Source: UBA3210 sp963623095
GTDB taxonomy: Bacteria > Bacillota_I > Bacilli_A > RFN20 > CAG-449
Direction: 5' to 3'
Assembly: GCA_963623095.1 (NCBI GenBank)
Contig: CAVFKD010000025.1
Location: 1-22,334 of the forward strand
DNA length: 22,334 nucleotides
The translations under genes were made by a program, and so were the position numbers. Shown piece by piece: positions 7,538 to 15,822 of this stretch. The notes beneath the pieces are model-generated. The model was not told where the DNA came from and made no database searches. It was given only the letters and a program-made list of their open reading frames with translations. Numbering within the stretch: position 1 is the first letter of the stretch; every line of letters begins with the position of its first letter.

Positions 7538-9370
7538 ATGAAAAAACAAATTTTAAAATGTTTAGTTCTTTCTAGCGTATTATTACTTTCTTCATGTAGC
7601 TTTTTTGATTTTTTAAGTAATTCTTCAAATAATAATCAAGAAACAAGCAGTGAAATAACTTCAAATATTAATTCAAAAGGCAATTATTTTGATTTTACTA
7701 GTTCAGAAAAAGAAATATTAAATTATGAATATGGTTTTGTAATTCCATTTGTTGAATGCCAAGACTATGTTTTAGAATATGATTCAGGCAATGCAGGTTA
7801 TTGTTACTTAGCCCAAATATCAAGTTCTACTTTTACATTCCGTCGTTACTTAAGTCAATTTAAGACTAATTATACATATGATGGATCATTTTATTCTAAT
7901 GGTTTAACTTGGTATCAATTTACTTATAATGATTGCACCATTTTCTTAACTAATTATTCTGAATATGGTACTAATTATATTCAAGTAAATATCCAAAAAG
8001 AAAATTCTGGAGATGAGAATGATAATTTATTAACAAACCATGGCAAAGGCTTACCAAGTGGAAAAGATGGTGTATTTGATGTAGACTTTACTAAAGGTTT
8101 AATCAAAAATGTTACAGAACAATATACTTATTCAGGTGGTTGTCCAACAACTACAGATGGTAATGAAACTTTAAATGTTTTAGTTATTCCTGTTGAATTT
8201 AAAGATTGTACAGCTTCAAGTAAAGGTTATACTTTAAGCGCATTAGAAACTGCATTTAACGGTAGCAGCGACACTCTTGATTATTATTCATTAAAAGATT
8301 ATTACTATACTTCATCTTATGGAAAATTAAATATTAATTTCGATATTATGGATTCTTGGTATCAACCAAGCCAAAAAAGTTCATATTATAAGAACGCAAC
8401 ATTTAGATATGGTGCTTCTACATTAGATAATGGTGAACAAATTATCTTAAATGAATTCTTAATAGATAATGATTCCAAGATTGATTTTTCTAAATATGAT
8501 TCTGATAACAATGGAAGTATTGATGCAGTAATCATGGTTAATACTTTAGATATTGATTCTACTGGTGAAAGTCAATTTAATTGGGCATTTAGATATTGGA
8601 ATTATTATGTAGATGGAAATTATGAACCTTATAAATATGATGAAGTTTATGTTGATGACTACTTATGGGCTTCATATCAATTCTTATATGAAGTAGGTAG
8701 TACAGGTGATTATACAGGCAATAAGAATCCAACAAATACATATACATTCTTACATGAATTTGGACATGTTTTAGGATTAGATGATTATTACGATACTGCA
8801 TATCAATCAACTGGACCATTAAACAAATTAGATATGATGGATTCAACAGTTGGTGATCAAAATCCATATTCAAAGTTCAATTTAGGATGGATTACTTCTT
8901 CAAGACTTATCACTGGTGATAATGTAACTGTCGATTTACAAAATTATGAAAATTCAGGTGATACAATTATTATCGCGAATGACTGGGATGAAGAATTAGG
9001 TTTATATCAAGAATATTATGTATTGATGTATTATACTAATGATAAATTAAATAAAAAAGGTGGTTATTTCACTGATGAAGGTATTTTAATGTATCATGTT
9101 AATGCTTCATTAGAACAAAAAACATATTATGGAGAAACTTATTATGATGTATATAATAACAATACATCTTATACAGGTGTATCTGGTTATGGCACAAAGA
9201 ATAATTTAGTAGAATATGTTAAATATTCATCAAAACAATATGTATATAAAGTAGGTAATACTTCATCATCTTCAATAACTAATTCTTATGGTGAAAAAAT
9301 ACCTTATACATTTAAAGTAGATTCATTAAGTGATTCAAAAGCAACTTTAACATTTACAAAAGTGAATTAA
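7538..9370 (+). CDS. Secreted lipoprotein metalloprotease, M6 (immune inhibitor A)-like
   Basis: This 610-aa protein starts with a lipoprotein signal peptide: Lys residues, a hydrophobic stretch, then lipobox LSSC with Cys20. It would be anchored on the outer face of the membrane. After a Ser/Asn-rich linker (about 21-50) and a poorly recognised domain, the M6-like catalytic region starts near residue 200. The zinc site is HEFGH (406-410) followed by VLGLDD, with Asp416 as the likely third ligand, and a Met-turn candidate is DMMD (432-435). YDSDNNGSID (320-329) looks like the calcium loop seen in M6 proteases. It probably degrades host or dietary proteins. AAGGAGG is 7 nt before the ATG. The gene is monocistronic and closed by a terminator. 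Confidence 0.85.
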   Translation: MKKQILKCLVLSSVLLLSSCSFFDFLSNSSNNNQETSSEITSNINSKGNYFDFTSSEKEILNYEYGFVIPFVECQDYVLEYDSGNAGYCYLAQISSSTFTFRRYLSQFKTNYTYDGSFYSNGLTWYQFTYNDCTIFLTNYSEYGTNYIQVNIQKENSGDENDNLLTNHGKGLPSGKDGVFDVDFTKGLIKNVTEQYTYSGGCPTTTDGNETLNVLVIPVEFKDCTASSKGYTLSALETAFNGSSDTLDYYSLKDYYYTSSYGKLNINFDIMDSWYQPSQKSSYYKNATFRYGASTLDNGEQIILNEFLIDNDSKIDFSKYDSDNNGSIDAVIMVNTLDIDSTGESQFNWAFRYWNYYVDGNYEPYKYDEVYVDDYLWASYQFLYEVGSTGDYTGNKNPTNTYTFLHEFGHVLGLDDYYDTAYQSTGPLNKLDMMDSTVGDQNPYSKFNLGWITSSRLITGDNVTVDLQNYENSGDTIIIANDWDEELGLYQEYYVLMYYTNDKLNKKGGYFTDEGILMYHVNASLEQKTYYGETYYDVYNNNTSYTGVSGYGTKNNLVEYVKYSSKQYVYKVGNTSSSSITNSYGEKIPYTFKVDSLSDSKATLTFTKVN

Positions 9371-9392
9371 GCAAGGTCATCCTTGCTTTTTT
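9369..9392 (+). terminator. Intrinsic terminator after the M6 protease gene
   Basis: AAGCAAGG (9369-9376) pairs with CCTTGCTT (9381-9388) around a TCAT loop. Ts continue to 9392. The stem overlaps the stop codon. Confidence 0.88.
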
Positions 9393-9440
9393 CTATTAAA
9401 AATCAAGTTATTATGATAGAATACTTTCGAGGTAAAAAAT

Positions 9441-10220
9441 ATGGAAGAAGAATTAATGAGATTACAAAAAGCAATGTCACAACTTGGACTTTGTTCTAGA
9501 AGACAAGCGGAAACTTTAATCGATGAACACAAAGTAAAAGTTAATGGGGTAATTATCACTGAAAAAGGTGTAATGGTATCTTTAAAAGATAAAATAGAAA
9601 TCATTGGAAATAATACAAATACTAAAGAAATTAGTACTAAAAAAGTAACTTTCTTATTTAATAAACCTTTAGGAACTGTTTCTTCAAGCAAAGATGATCG
9701 TGGAAGAAAAACTGTTATTGATTTCTTTTCTAAAGAACCTTATAGACTTTATCCAGTTGGAAGACTTGATTATAATACATCAGGTGCATTACTTATTTCT
9801 AATGATGGAGAATTGACTAATTTAGTTACTCATCCTTCTACTCACTTAGATAAAACATATATCGCGACCATTGATGGAAGAGTGAAAGAAGAACACTTAA
9901 AAGAACTAGAAAAAGGTGTAATGTTAGATGATGGTATGACTGAACCTGCGATAGTCAAAACTTTAAGAATTAATAATACTCAATCTTTAATTTCTATTAC
10001 AATTCATGAAGGAAGAAATAGACAAGTAAGAAGAATGTTTGAACATTTTAACTACCATGTTAAAAATCTTCATCGTGAATCAATTGGCTTTTTAAATCTA
10101 AATGGTATTGAAAGAGGAAGCTATCGTCAATTAACAGATATGGAAGTAAGAATGATTAAAAACATTTGCTTATCTAATAAGAAAAACAATGTTATTCCTG
10201 AATATAAGAAGAACAAATAA
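9441..10220 (+). CDS. Ribosomal RNA pseudouridine synthase (RsuA/RluB/RluE family)
   Basis: This 259-aa enzyme converts a uridine in rRNA to pseudouridine, most likely in the large subunit by analogy with RluB of other Firmicutes. An S4 RNA-binding domain occupies about residues 7-55 (LGLCSRRQAETLI, VKVNG). The catalytic motif GRLDYNTSG carries Asp110, and EGRNRQVRRMF plus LHRESIGFLNL close the fold as usual. The family normally starts at MRLQK, which is Met6 here. The upstream ATG 9441 is preferred because GAGGT lies 7 nt before it, giving a 5-residue extension. The gene lies alone between two strong terminators. Confidence 0.9.
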   Translation: MEEELMRLQKAMSQLGLCSRRQAETLIDEHKVKVNGVIITEKGVMVSLKDKIEIIGNNTNTKEISTKKVTFLFNKPLGTVSSSKDDRGRKTVIDFFSKEPYRLYPVGRLDYNTSGALLISNDGELTNLVTHPSTHLDKTYIATIDGRVKEEHLKELEKGVMLDDGMTEPAIVKTLRINNTQSLISITIHEGRNRQVRRMFEHFNYHVKNLHRESIGFLNLNGIERGSYRQLTDMEVRMIKNICLSNKKNNVIPEYKKNK

Positions 10221-10222
10221 GA

Positions 10223-10255
10223 AAAACCTCAAGTTGAATGCTTGAGGTTTTAATT
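10223..10255. terminator. Bidirectional terminator between the pseudouridine synthase and Sel1-like genes
   Basis: AAAACCTCAAG (10223-10233) and CTTGAGGTTTT (10241-10251) form a perfect 11-bp stem with a 7-nt loop. T-runs on both strands let it serve both convergent genes. Confidence 0.88.
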
Positions 10256-10271
10256 TGCTTATTGAAAAATA

Positions 10272-11894
10272 TTAAATAATGGAATCATAATTTGAAAAAA
10301 TATTTAATATGGAACGTTCTTGCTTAATTCCATAATCTTTATTAAATGTTACTTTTTTCACTTCATATCTTTCTTTATCATCAAAATCATCATCCTTATA
10401 TTCCATTACTGCAAGATATAATTTATCAAACTTTGATGTTAAATATAATTTTTCATAATATTCTTTTTTTATAATAGACGTGTCATTTATTTCAATTGTA
10501 AATTGTAAACTATCATATAATTTAGCGCATTGATCTTCGACTCTTGGAATTATGTAAAATTTAGTTTTAGGTAACAAATATAAAGTTAAATGATTTTTAT
10601 CAATTATTTGAATTTTAGAAGTGTAATTCATTCCGGTAAATTGATGATAAATTACAGTCATTAAGTCATAGATATTGTCAAAATTATTTATATTTAGATC
10701 GATTGAACTTTTATCGATTTCATCAATTATTATATTAATACGATCTTGTACTTTGTTATCACCGATATAATCAGAAAATCTTCTTCTTAATTCTATTGTT
10801 GACTTTGCCATATATAAATTACAAAGAGAATAATAATTTGCGTTTTTAAGATTCTTTAATTTAATATTCCTAGAAATAGATCCTAATCTTAAATATACAT
10901 CCGGTAATTTCGCGTTAATTGAACCACAGGAAAAATGTCTATATTGACTTCTTAATAGGGTATAAACTAATGAAAAAGCATAATGATAATTTTTATAAAA
11001 ATCATTTCTTATAGAATAAATATCCGCGACTTTATATGTTGCTTCAATTACACCTTGATCTTTTGCAATGGAAAAATGAGCAAGTGATTTTAATAGCGCT
11101 TGAGGGTCTTCTTTACGATAATAATAGTAGATATATCCAAGCGTATTTTCAGCATATTCATCACCATAATCATTCGCGAGAATTAAAAGAAGTTCTTCCG
11201 CCTGATATGTATCTCTAGGAGTATATTTACTACCTTCATAACAATCGTAAGCTTTATTTCTAACAGGATAAAATAATTTTCTTTTGATACCGATGGAAAC
11301 AATATTTTGATAACGAGATATTTGTTTTATTAAACCGGTTTGTCTAATAAAGTCTTCATCTCCTTGATAGGTATAACAAAATTTATTGATAAATTCATCA
11401 TCATATAAATTATCATCTTTTGTTAATGAATGATTCATGTATTTATCTAATTTTTCTTCTAAATATTCAACAGTATATTCATTATCTTGGCATAGAGTGA
11501 AAATATAAAATATAACTCCGTTAAACGAATCGATGAAAATATCTTTTTTTAATGAATAAAGATAATTAACAACCTTTGGTTGATCATTCAGCATATTAGT
11601 AATTGTATATGAATTATCGGTTTTGATTAATTCTTTTAACATCTCATAAGTTATTGAAACTTTATCAGAAATAATGTAATTAGTATGAACATCATTTTTT
11701 AAATAGAGATTGAATAAATCAATAAATTTTATTTTTTCTGGGATTAAATAACTTATTGCGTTTAATGAAAGTTCTTCATCTTCATAATAAATAACTGCAT
11801 CCTCAATGTTGTTTTCATCAATGGATTCAATATCGCTTTGATCTAAATATATTATTTGATTTGTTTTAATTATTTTATAAAATCCAGTTTCCAT
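10272..11894 (-). CDS. Sel1/TPR-like repeat protein of unknown function
   Basis: This 540-aa protein has no signal peptide or membrane segment and is probably cytoplasmic. Its middle (about residues 228-320) has alpha-helical hairpins of Sel1/TPR type: AENTLGYIYYYY (248-259), then QALLKSLAHFSIAKDQG and EATYKVADIYS. These place small residues and a YxxA/G rhythm at repeat spacing. The first 220 and last 220 residues are rich in Ile, Asn, Lys and Tyr and match nothing I recognise. Such proteins usually act as protein-protein scaffolds. The start at 11894 has GGAGAG upstream. It lies 64 nt after nadE on the same strand, with a terminator overlapping the nadE stop, so coupling to nadE is partial at best. 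Confidence 0.6.
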   Translation of the reverse strand: METGFYKIIKTNQIIYLDQSDIESIDENNIEDAVIYYEDEELSLNAISYLIPEKIKFIDLFNLYLKNDVHTNYIISDKVSITYEMLKELIKTDNSYTITNMLNDQPKVVNYLYSLKKDIFIDSFNGVIFYIFTLCQDNEYTVEYLEEKLDKYMNHSLTKDDNLYDDEFINKFCYTYQGDEDFIRQTGLIKQISRYQNIVSIGIKRKLFYPVRNKAYDCYEGSKYTPRDTYQAEELLLILANDYGDEYAENTLGYIYYYYRKEDPQALLKSLAHFSIAKDQGVIEATYKVADIYSIRNDFYKNYHYAFSLVYTLLRSQYRHFSCGSINAKLPDVYLRLGSISRNIKLKNLKNANYYSLCNLYMAKSTIELRRRFSDYIGDNKVQDRINIIIDEIDKSSIDLNINNFDNIYDLMTVIYHQFTGMNYTSKIQIIDKNHLTLYLLPKTKFYIIPRVEDQCAKLYDSLQFTIEINDTSIIKKEYYEKLYLTSKFDKLYLAVMEYKDDDFDDKERYEVKKVTFNKDYGIKQERSILNIFSNYDSII

Positions 11895-11930
11895 ATTATT
11901 CTCTCCAATTTTTATTATTATAATCCATTT

Positions 11931-11960
11931 AAAATAAAAAGAAGCAAGAGACTTGCTTCT
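11931..11960 (-). terminator. Terminator overlapping the nadE stop codon
   Basis: On the minus strand AGAAGCAAG and CTTGCTTCT (11952-11960 and 11940-11948) form a perfect 9-bp stem with a 3-nt loop, then TTTTTATTTT. The stem includes part of the TAG stop. A TATAAT follows (11917-11922, minus strand) and may drive the Sel1-like gene. Confidence 0.8.
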
Positions 11961-14082
11961 AAAGAGATGATTCTAAATCTAATAAGAATTCTTGATAAGA
12001 TGTATCACTTGGTAAACGGAAATCACCACGTGGAGATAATCCTACTTCGGAAATTTTCGCACCATCTGGAATACATGAACGTTTGAATTGATTATTGAAG
12101 AAACGTTTAATAAATGTGATTAACCATTTTTTAATGGTCTCTTCCTTATATTCATCTTTAAATGTTTCTTTCGCTATTTTATATATCTTTCTTACAGACA
12201 TATTTTTATAAACAAAGTGATATAGATAGAAATCATGTAGTTCATAAGGTCCAACTAAATCTTCTGTTAATTGAGAGATTTCTCCTTCTTTTGGAGGAAT
12301 TAATTCAGGAGAGATAGGTGTACCTAAAATATCTAATAAACAATCTTTAATTTCAGGAGTATTATTCGCGATAACTCTTGTCATTTCTTGAATGAATGTT
12401 TTTGGGAAAGAGCAATTTACCGCGTACATAGACATGTGATCACCATTATATGTAGACCAACCTAATGCGATTTCTGATAAATCACCTGTACCAATAACTA
12501 TACCATTTACTTTATTGGAATAATCCATTAATACTTGAGTTCTTTCTCTTGCTTGGGCATTTTCAAATGTAACTGAATGATCATTAATATCATGACCAAT
12601 ATCTTTTAAATGCTGTGTGACAGATGCTGCAATATTAACTTCTTGTAATTCAACTCCATAATATGAAGCAAGTTTATAAGCATTATCTTTAGTTCTTTTA
12701 GATGTTCCAAAACATGGAAGAGTAATCGCATGGATTCTTTTATGATCTAATCCTAATATATCAAAAGCTTCAACACAGGCAATTAAAGCAATTGTAGAAT
12801 CAAGTCCACCAGATAAACCGATAACGACATCTTTACAATGAATGTGTTTTAAACGTCTTGCAAGAGAATAACCTTGCATTTTTAAAGCTTTATAAACAGT
12901 CTTTTTACTTTTTTCTTTGTCTTCATCAATAAATGGATATTTTGCATATGTTCTTGATAAAGGTACTTCTTTTAAATGACAAGCAAAAGGAATAATCATA
13001 AAATCATCGTTGTTAACATCACCTTGGGAGTTATTCATAATCTTAGTAATATTAATTCTATCAATATCAATTTCTCCATAGATTGTATTTGATTCAAATA
13101 ATTCTGACTCCTTAATAATACCATCTGGTTCTGCGATGATATTATGAGATGAATAAATAACATCTTGAGTTGATTCACTATATGAAGAACAAGAATAGAT
13201 ATAACCGATATTGTTTTTACGTGCTTGCATTGCGACTAATTCGCGTCTAATTTCATCTTTATGTAATGTTTCATTACTGCTTGATAAATTGCATTCAATA
13301 GTCGCTCCTGCAAGTGCATGATGAGAAGATGGAGCAATTCCCATCCATAAGTCTTCACATATTTCAATACCGATTATTTCATCGCTGAAATATGAGTTTC
13401 TAAATAATAATTTAGTTCCAAAAGGGTATTCTTTACCATTTAATGTGATATATGAATTACCTTCTAAAGGTACTTCAAAATATCTTTTTTCATAGAATTC
13501 TTTATAATTTGGAACAAATAACTTTGGTACAACACCAAGAATGTTACCTTTGTGGATGGCGATTCCGCAGTTGAAGAGTTTTCCATCTTTTTTTAATGGT
13601 GCTCCAACAACGACAAGTGCATCAACATTTTTTAATGCTTTAGTTAATGTGACTAATGAAAGTTCAACACTTCTTAATAAAGTATCTTGATAAAACATAT
13701 CTCCACATGAATAACCTGTAATAGATAATTCAGGGAAGACAATGATTTTTGCATCATTTTGATAAGCTTCAAGAGTGTTTTTTATAATTGAATTAACATT
13801 TTCTTGGACGTTGTTAATAGATACATCAAAGTTAGAAGCTGCTACTTTAATAAATCCTAAAGGATCATCTTGAGGAAGAAGGGCAACTTTTTCTCTTTTT
13901 GTCTTATTAACTGGTGCTTTTGTTATTTGTTTCTTTTCAATTTTTTCATATGCTTCAATTGACATGACTACTAAATCTGAATAACCGTTTTTAGTGACGA
14001 TTACTGGTTCTTGTTGCTCATGGCATAAAGCGGATATTTCATTTGTTTTTCTAAAATCTGTAATAGGAATAACTTTATTCAT
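11959..14082 (-). CDS. nadE: Glutamine-dependent NAD+ synthetase with an N-terminal Phd/YefM antitoxin-like domain
   Basis: This 707-aa enzyme makes NAD+ from deamido-NAD+, ATP and glutamine. Residues from about 75 form the nitrilase-type amidase with its Glu-Lys-Cys triad: Glu118 in VFPELS, Lys187 in VVPKLF and Cys242 in IEICEDLW. The synthetase part carries the ATP-binding SGGLDST (424-430) and GDLSEIALGWSTYNGDH. The odd part is residues 1-50. MNKVIPITDFRK, EEPV-like QEPVIVTKNG and VVMSIEAYEKI are a textbook Phd/YefM antitoxin fold, joined by a Lys-rich linker (about 51-70) to the normal NadE start. No Met lies between residue 40 and residue 129 and no ribosome binding site precedes residue 75, so the fusion is translated as one chain. 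No toxin gene is adjacent. GAGGT (14090-14094) precedes the ATG. Confidence 0.92.
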   Translation of the reverse strand: MNKVIPITDFRKTNEISALCHEQQEPVIVTKNGYSDLVVMSIEAYEKIEKKQITKAPVNKTKREKVALLPQDDPLGFIKVAASNFDVSINNVQENVNSIIKNTLEAYQNDAKIIVFPELSITGYSCGDMFYQDTLLRSVELSLVTLTKALKNVDALVVVGAPLKKDGKLFNCGIAIHKGNILGVVPKLFVPNYKEFYEKRYFEVPLEGNSYITLNGKEYPFGTKLLFRNSYFSDEIIGIEICEDLWMGIAPSSHHALAGATIECNLSSSNETLHKDEIRRELVAMQARKNNIGYIYSCSSYSESTQDVIYSSHNIIAEPDGIIKESELFESNTIYGEIDIDRINITKIMNNSQGDVNNDDFMIIPFACHLKEVPLSRTYAKYPFIDEDKEKSKKTVYKALKMQGYSLARRLKHIHCKDVVIGLSGGLDSTIALIACVEAFDILGLDHKRIHAITLPCFGTSKRTKDNAYKLASYYGVELQEVNIAASVTQHLKDIGHDINDHSVTFENAQARERTQVLMDYSNKVNGIVIGTGDLSEIALGWSTYNGDHMSMYAVNCSFPKTFIQEMTRVIANNTPEIKDCLLDILGTPISPELIPPKEGEISQLTEDLVGPYELHDFYLYHFVYKNMSVRKIYKIAKETFKDEYKEETIKKWLITFIKRFFNNQFKRSCIPDGAKISEVGLSPRGDFRLPSDTSYQEFLLDLESSL

Positions 14083-14102
14083 AATTTTACCTCGACGGCA
14101 TT

Positions 14103-14129
14103 ATTATAACATAATTTTGTGCATTTCAA
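14103..14129 (-). promoter_or_regulatory. Extended -10 promoter of nadE
   Basis: On the minus strand TGT-TATAAT (-10 at 14103-14108 with TG at -15/-14) lies 20 nt before the ATG. A TTGAAA at 14124-14129 is only 15 bp away, so the TG extension probably carries recognition. Confidence 0.5.
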
Positions 14130-14135
14130 TTATTA

Positions 14136-14164
14136 TTTACTAAATTATTTAAATAATATATAAT
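14136..14164 (+). promoter_or_regulatory. Promoter of the ProRS-like gene
   Basis: TTTACT (14136-14141) and a perfect TATAAT (14159-14164) are 17 bp apart. Transcription would start about 10 nt before the ATG at 14182. Confidence 0.5.
14144..14157. promoter_or_regulatory. 14-bp palindrome in the nadE/ProRS-like divergent spacer
   Basis: ATTATTTAAATAAT is a perfect palindrome lying between the -35 and -10 of the rightward promoter and upstream of the nadE promoter. It is a candidate operator, perhaps for the Phd domain of NadE, but AT-rich palindromes arise easily by chance. Confidence 0.3.
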
Positions 14165-14181
14165 TATGCGGGTGATAAACT

Positions 14182-15345
14182 ATGAATTACAAAGATTATT
14201 ATTTAAAAAACATTGATTCTTATATAGATAATTATCAAAACAATATAAATATTTTACCTAATGGATATTATATACTTAATTCCATTAGTGATTTTTTAAA
14301 ATCGTCATATAAAAAATTAGGTTACGAAGAACTTATTTGTATTGATTATTCTTATATTACTCATTCTAATGAACCATGCATATTAAATACTTTTTATGAA
14401 GATCTTGATATTGTTATTGATGATAAGCATTTTGTAGAAAAAGAGATATTATTAAAAACATATGGTAAGTTTGATAATGAAAATGAAAAAGCTCGTTTTA
14501 ATATGATTTCATTATTAGAAGTTATTAAATCTTTAGGTGAGAAAATATTATCACTTCCTTTTATATGTGGAAAAGATGTATTCTCCAATAATGAAAATTA
14601 TTTAATATATGCACCATTTTCTAATGAAGGATTTATTAATATTGCATCAATTGATTATTTAGGTAAGAATGTTGATTCTTTATATTATGTATATTCAAAC
14701 TTTTCTATGATGAATACTTTTAAATCTGTTTTATCACATCACTTAGAAGAAAACTTAATTATTAATCCAAATATTAATTTAAATAAAGCAGTTATTTTAC
14801 CTATAAAAAAGAATGAAGCAGGTATAACTAAAAAAGTTAAAGAAATTGCGAATAGATTATCTAAATTCAATCCTAAATTAGATTTAAATGATGAAAAAGA
14901 TTTTGATACATATGTTAAACAAGGAAATAATATTATTTTAAAATTAGGACCTATGGATTTAAATAACAATGTTATTGAAGTTTATTCTTCAATGGATAAT
15001 TTTAAAAATAAAGAATTAGTATCTTTAGATACAGATTTAGAAATATATATTGATGAGTTAATAAAGAAAATTGAAAAGAAACAATATTATTATTTCTTAG
15101 ATCAACAATTTGATATGACTAAAAAATGTAAATCATTTGATGAAGTGAATAATACTTTGAAAAATAATGGTATTGCAAAAGTTATGGTTTGCGATAATAA
15201 AGAATGCATTAATAAGTTAGATATTGATGATACATTTGTAATTGAAGAATTTAATCAACATCCTTTCTTTAACAAATGCGCGATATGTGGAAAAGAAGCA
15301 AGCAGAGTCCTTACATTAGGGAAAATAGTCTCTAAAAATTCTTAA
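14182..15345 (+). CDS. Degenerate prolyl-tRNA synthetase-like protein, predicted inactive
   Basis: This 387-aa protein aligns by eye with the archaeal/eukaryotic-type ProRS over most of its length but is about 90 residues shorter than the enzyme. Residues about 27-60 resemble the GYxIWxxIxxxLdxxikxxGhEn region, yet the motif 1 proline is gone. The motif 2 region with its RPFLRTREF block is unrecognisable. Residues 110-208 follow the enzyme from the helix before the insertion to VVILPI. The motif 3 segment, normally SWGVSTRLIGALIM, reads as YSNFSMMNTFKSVL and lacks its arginine. The anticodon-binding domain (about 202-300, with LKLGPMDL) and the zinc-type C-terminal domain are best kept, including Cys337, Cys342, Cys366 and Cys369. 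It probably binds tRNA or protein without aminoacylating. The ribosome binding site is weak (GGGTGA). Confidence 0.7.
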   Translation: MNYKDYYLKNIDSYIDNYQNNINILPNGYYILNSISDFLKSSYKKLGYEELICIDYSYITHSNEPCILNTFYEDLDIVIDDKHFVEKEILLKTYGKFDNENEKARFNMISLLEVIKSLGEKILSLPFICGKDVFSNNENYLIYAPFSNEGFINIASIDYLGKNVDSLYYVYSNFSMMNTFKSVLSHHLEENLIINPNINLNKAVILPIKKNEAGITKKVKEIANRLSKFNPKLDLNDEKDFDTYVKQGNNIILKLGPMDLNNNVIEVYSSMDNFKNKELVSLDTDLEIYIDELIKKIEKKQYYYFLDQQFDMTKKCKSFDEVNNTLKNNGIAKVMVCDNKECINKLDIDDTFVIEEFNQHPFFNKCAICGKEASRVLTLGKIVSKNS

Positions 15346-15390
15346 ATGAAGGACATTTTAGTAAATAAATACAAAAATGTAAAAAAATAA

Positions 15391-15419
15391 TTGCATTTGA
15401 ATATTCATAATGGTATATT
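15391..15419 (+). promoter_or_regulatory. Promoter of the tRNA cluster
   Basis: TTGCAT (15391-15396) and TATATT (15414-15419) are exactly 17 bp apart, and TGG just before the -10 adds an extended -10. The first tRNA starts 14 nt later. Confidence 0.7.
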
Positions 15420-15432
15420 ATTTAAGCGACAT

Positions 15433-15523
15433 GGAGCAATACTCAAGTTGGTGAAGAGGCGTCCCTGCTAAGGACGTAGATCGGGTAACTGGTGCGAGAG
15501 TTCGAGTCTCTCTTGCTCCGCCA
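15433..15523 (+). tRNA. tRNA-Ser (anticodon GCU)
   Basis: The acceptor GGAGCAA pairs with TTGCTCC, and CCA is encoded at 15521-15523. The anticodon loop CTGCTAA in stem CGTCC/GGACG gives GCT (15467-15469). The long variable arm is typical for tRNA-Ser, and the T loop TTCGAGT is normal. Confidence 0.96.
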
Positions 15524-15540
15524 CTTATTGTGGATCACTT

Positions 15541-15616
15541 GGACCAGTGGTGTAGCGGTTAACATGTCTCCCTGTCACGGAGAAGATCGCGAGTTCGATT
15601 CTCGTCTGGTCCGCCA
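15541..15616 (+). tRNA. tRNA-Asp (anticodon GUC)
   Basis: Acceptor GGACCAG pairs with CTGGTCC, and CCA is encoded. The anticodon loop CTGTCAC between CTCC and GGAG gives GTC. The T arm GCGAG-TTCGATT-CTCGT is standard. It lies 17 nt after tRNA-Ser and is probably cotranscribed. Confidence 0.96.
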
Positions 15617-15624
15617 TCAATTTT

Positions 15625-15698
15625 GCAGGTGTAGTTCAGTGGTAGAACACTAGCCTTCCAAGCTAGCTATGCGGGTCCGATTCCCGTCACCTGCTCCA
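15625..15698 (+). tRNA. tRNA-Gly (anticodon UCC) with an altered T loop
   Basis: Acceptor GCAGGTG pairs with CACCTGC (15688-15694), then T and encoded CCA. The anticodon loop CTTCCAA in stem CTAGC/GCTAG gives TCC (15657-15659). The D loop keeps GG. The T arm is GCGGG-TCCGATT-CCCGT, so the loop has C at position 55 where nearly all elongator tRNAs have U (pseudouridine). The rest of the fold is intact and the gene looks functional. Confidence 0.92.
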
Positions 15699-15710
15699 TT
15701 TAGTTAATTA

Positions 15711-15739
15711 AATCTGATACTTAGGTGTCAGATTTTTTT
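15711..15739 (+). terminator. Terminator of the tRNA cluster
   Basis: AATCTGATAC (15711-15720) pairs with GTGTCAGATT (15725-15734), with one T-G pair, around a TTAG loop. Ts run to 15739. Confidence 0.88.
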
Positions 15740-15786
15740 GTTTATTTAAAAATATGATAAGATTGTTGACCGGTGTTTACCAAATT

Positions 15787-15822
15787 AAAAAAAATCCCTC
15801 ATCAAGTGATGATTGATTTTTT
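15787..15822 (-). terminator. Probable terminator of the second MATE gene
   Basis: CATCA and TGATG (inner stem) plus AAATC and GATTT (outer stem) fold with a small internal loop. On the minus strand a run of eight T follows. It is about 98 nt past the MATE stop, with no gene between. Confidence 0.5.

Noticed and set aside
13860..14082. Separate antitoxin gene overlapping nadE, with a frameshift error
   Set aside because: The frame is continuous, with no stop, no internal start and no ribosome binding site at the NadE boundary, so a true fusion is simpler.
15350..15390. Hairpin ACATTTT/AAAATGT as a terminator of the ProRS-like gene
   Set aside because: The stem is only AT pairs plus two others, the loop is long and no T-run follows; transcripts may run into the tRNA cluster.
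15770..15785. TTGACC as a strong promoter -35 after the tRNA cluster
   Set aside because: No usable -10 lies 16-18 bp downstream and no plus-strand gene follows.
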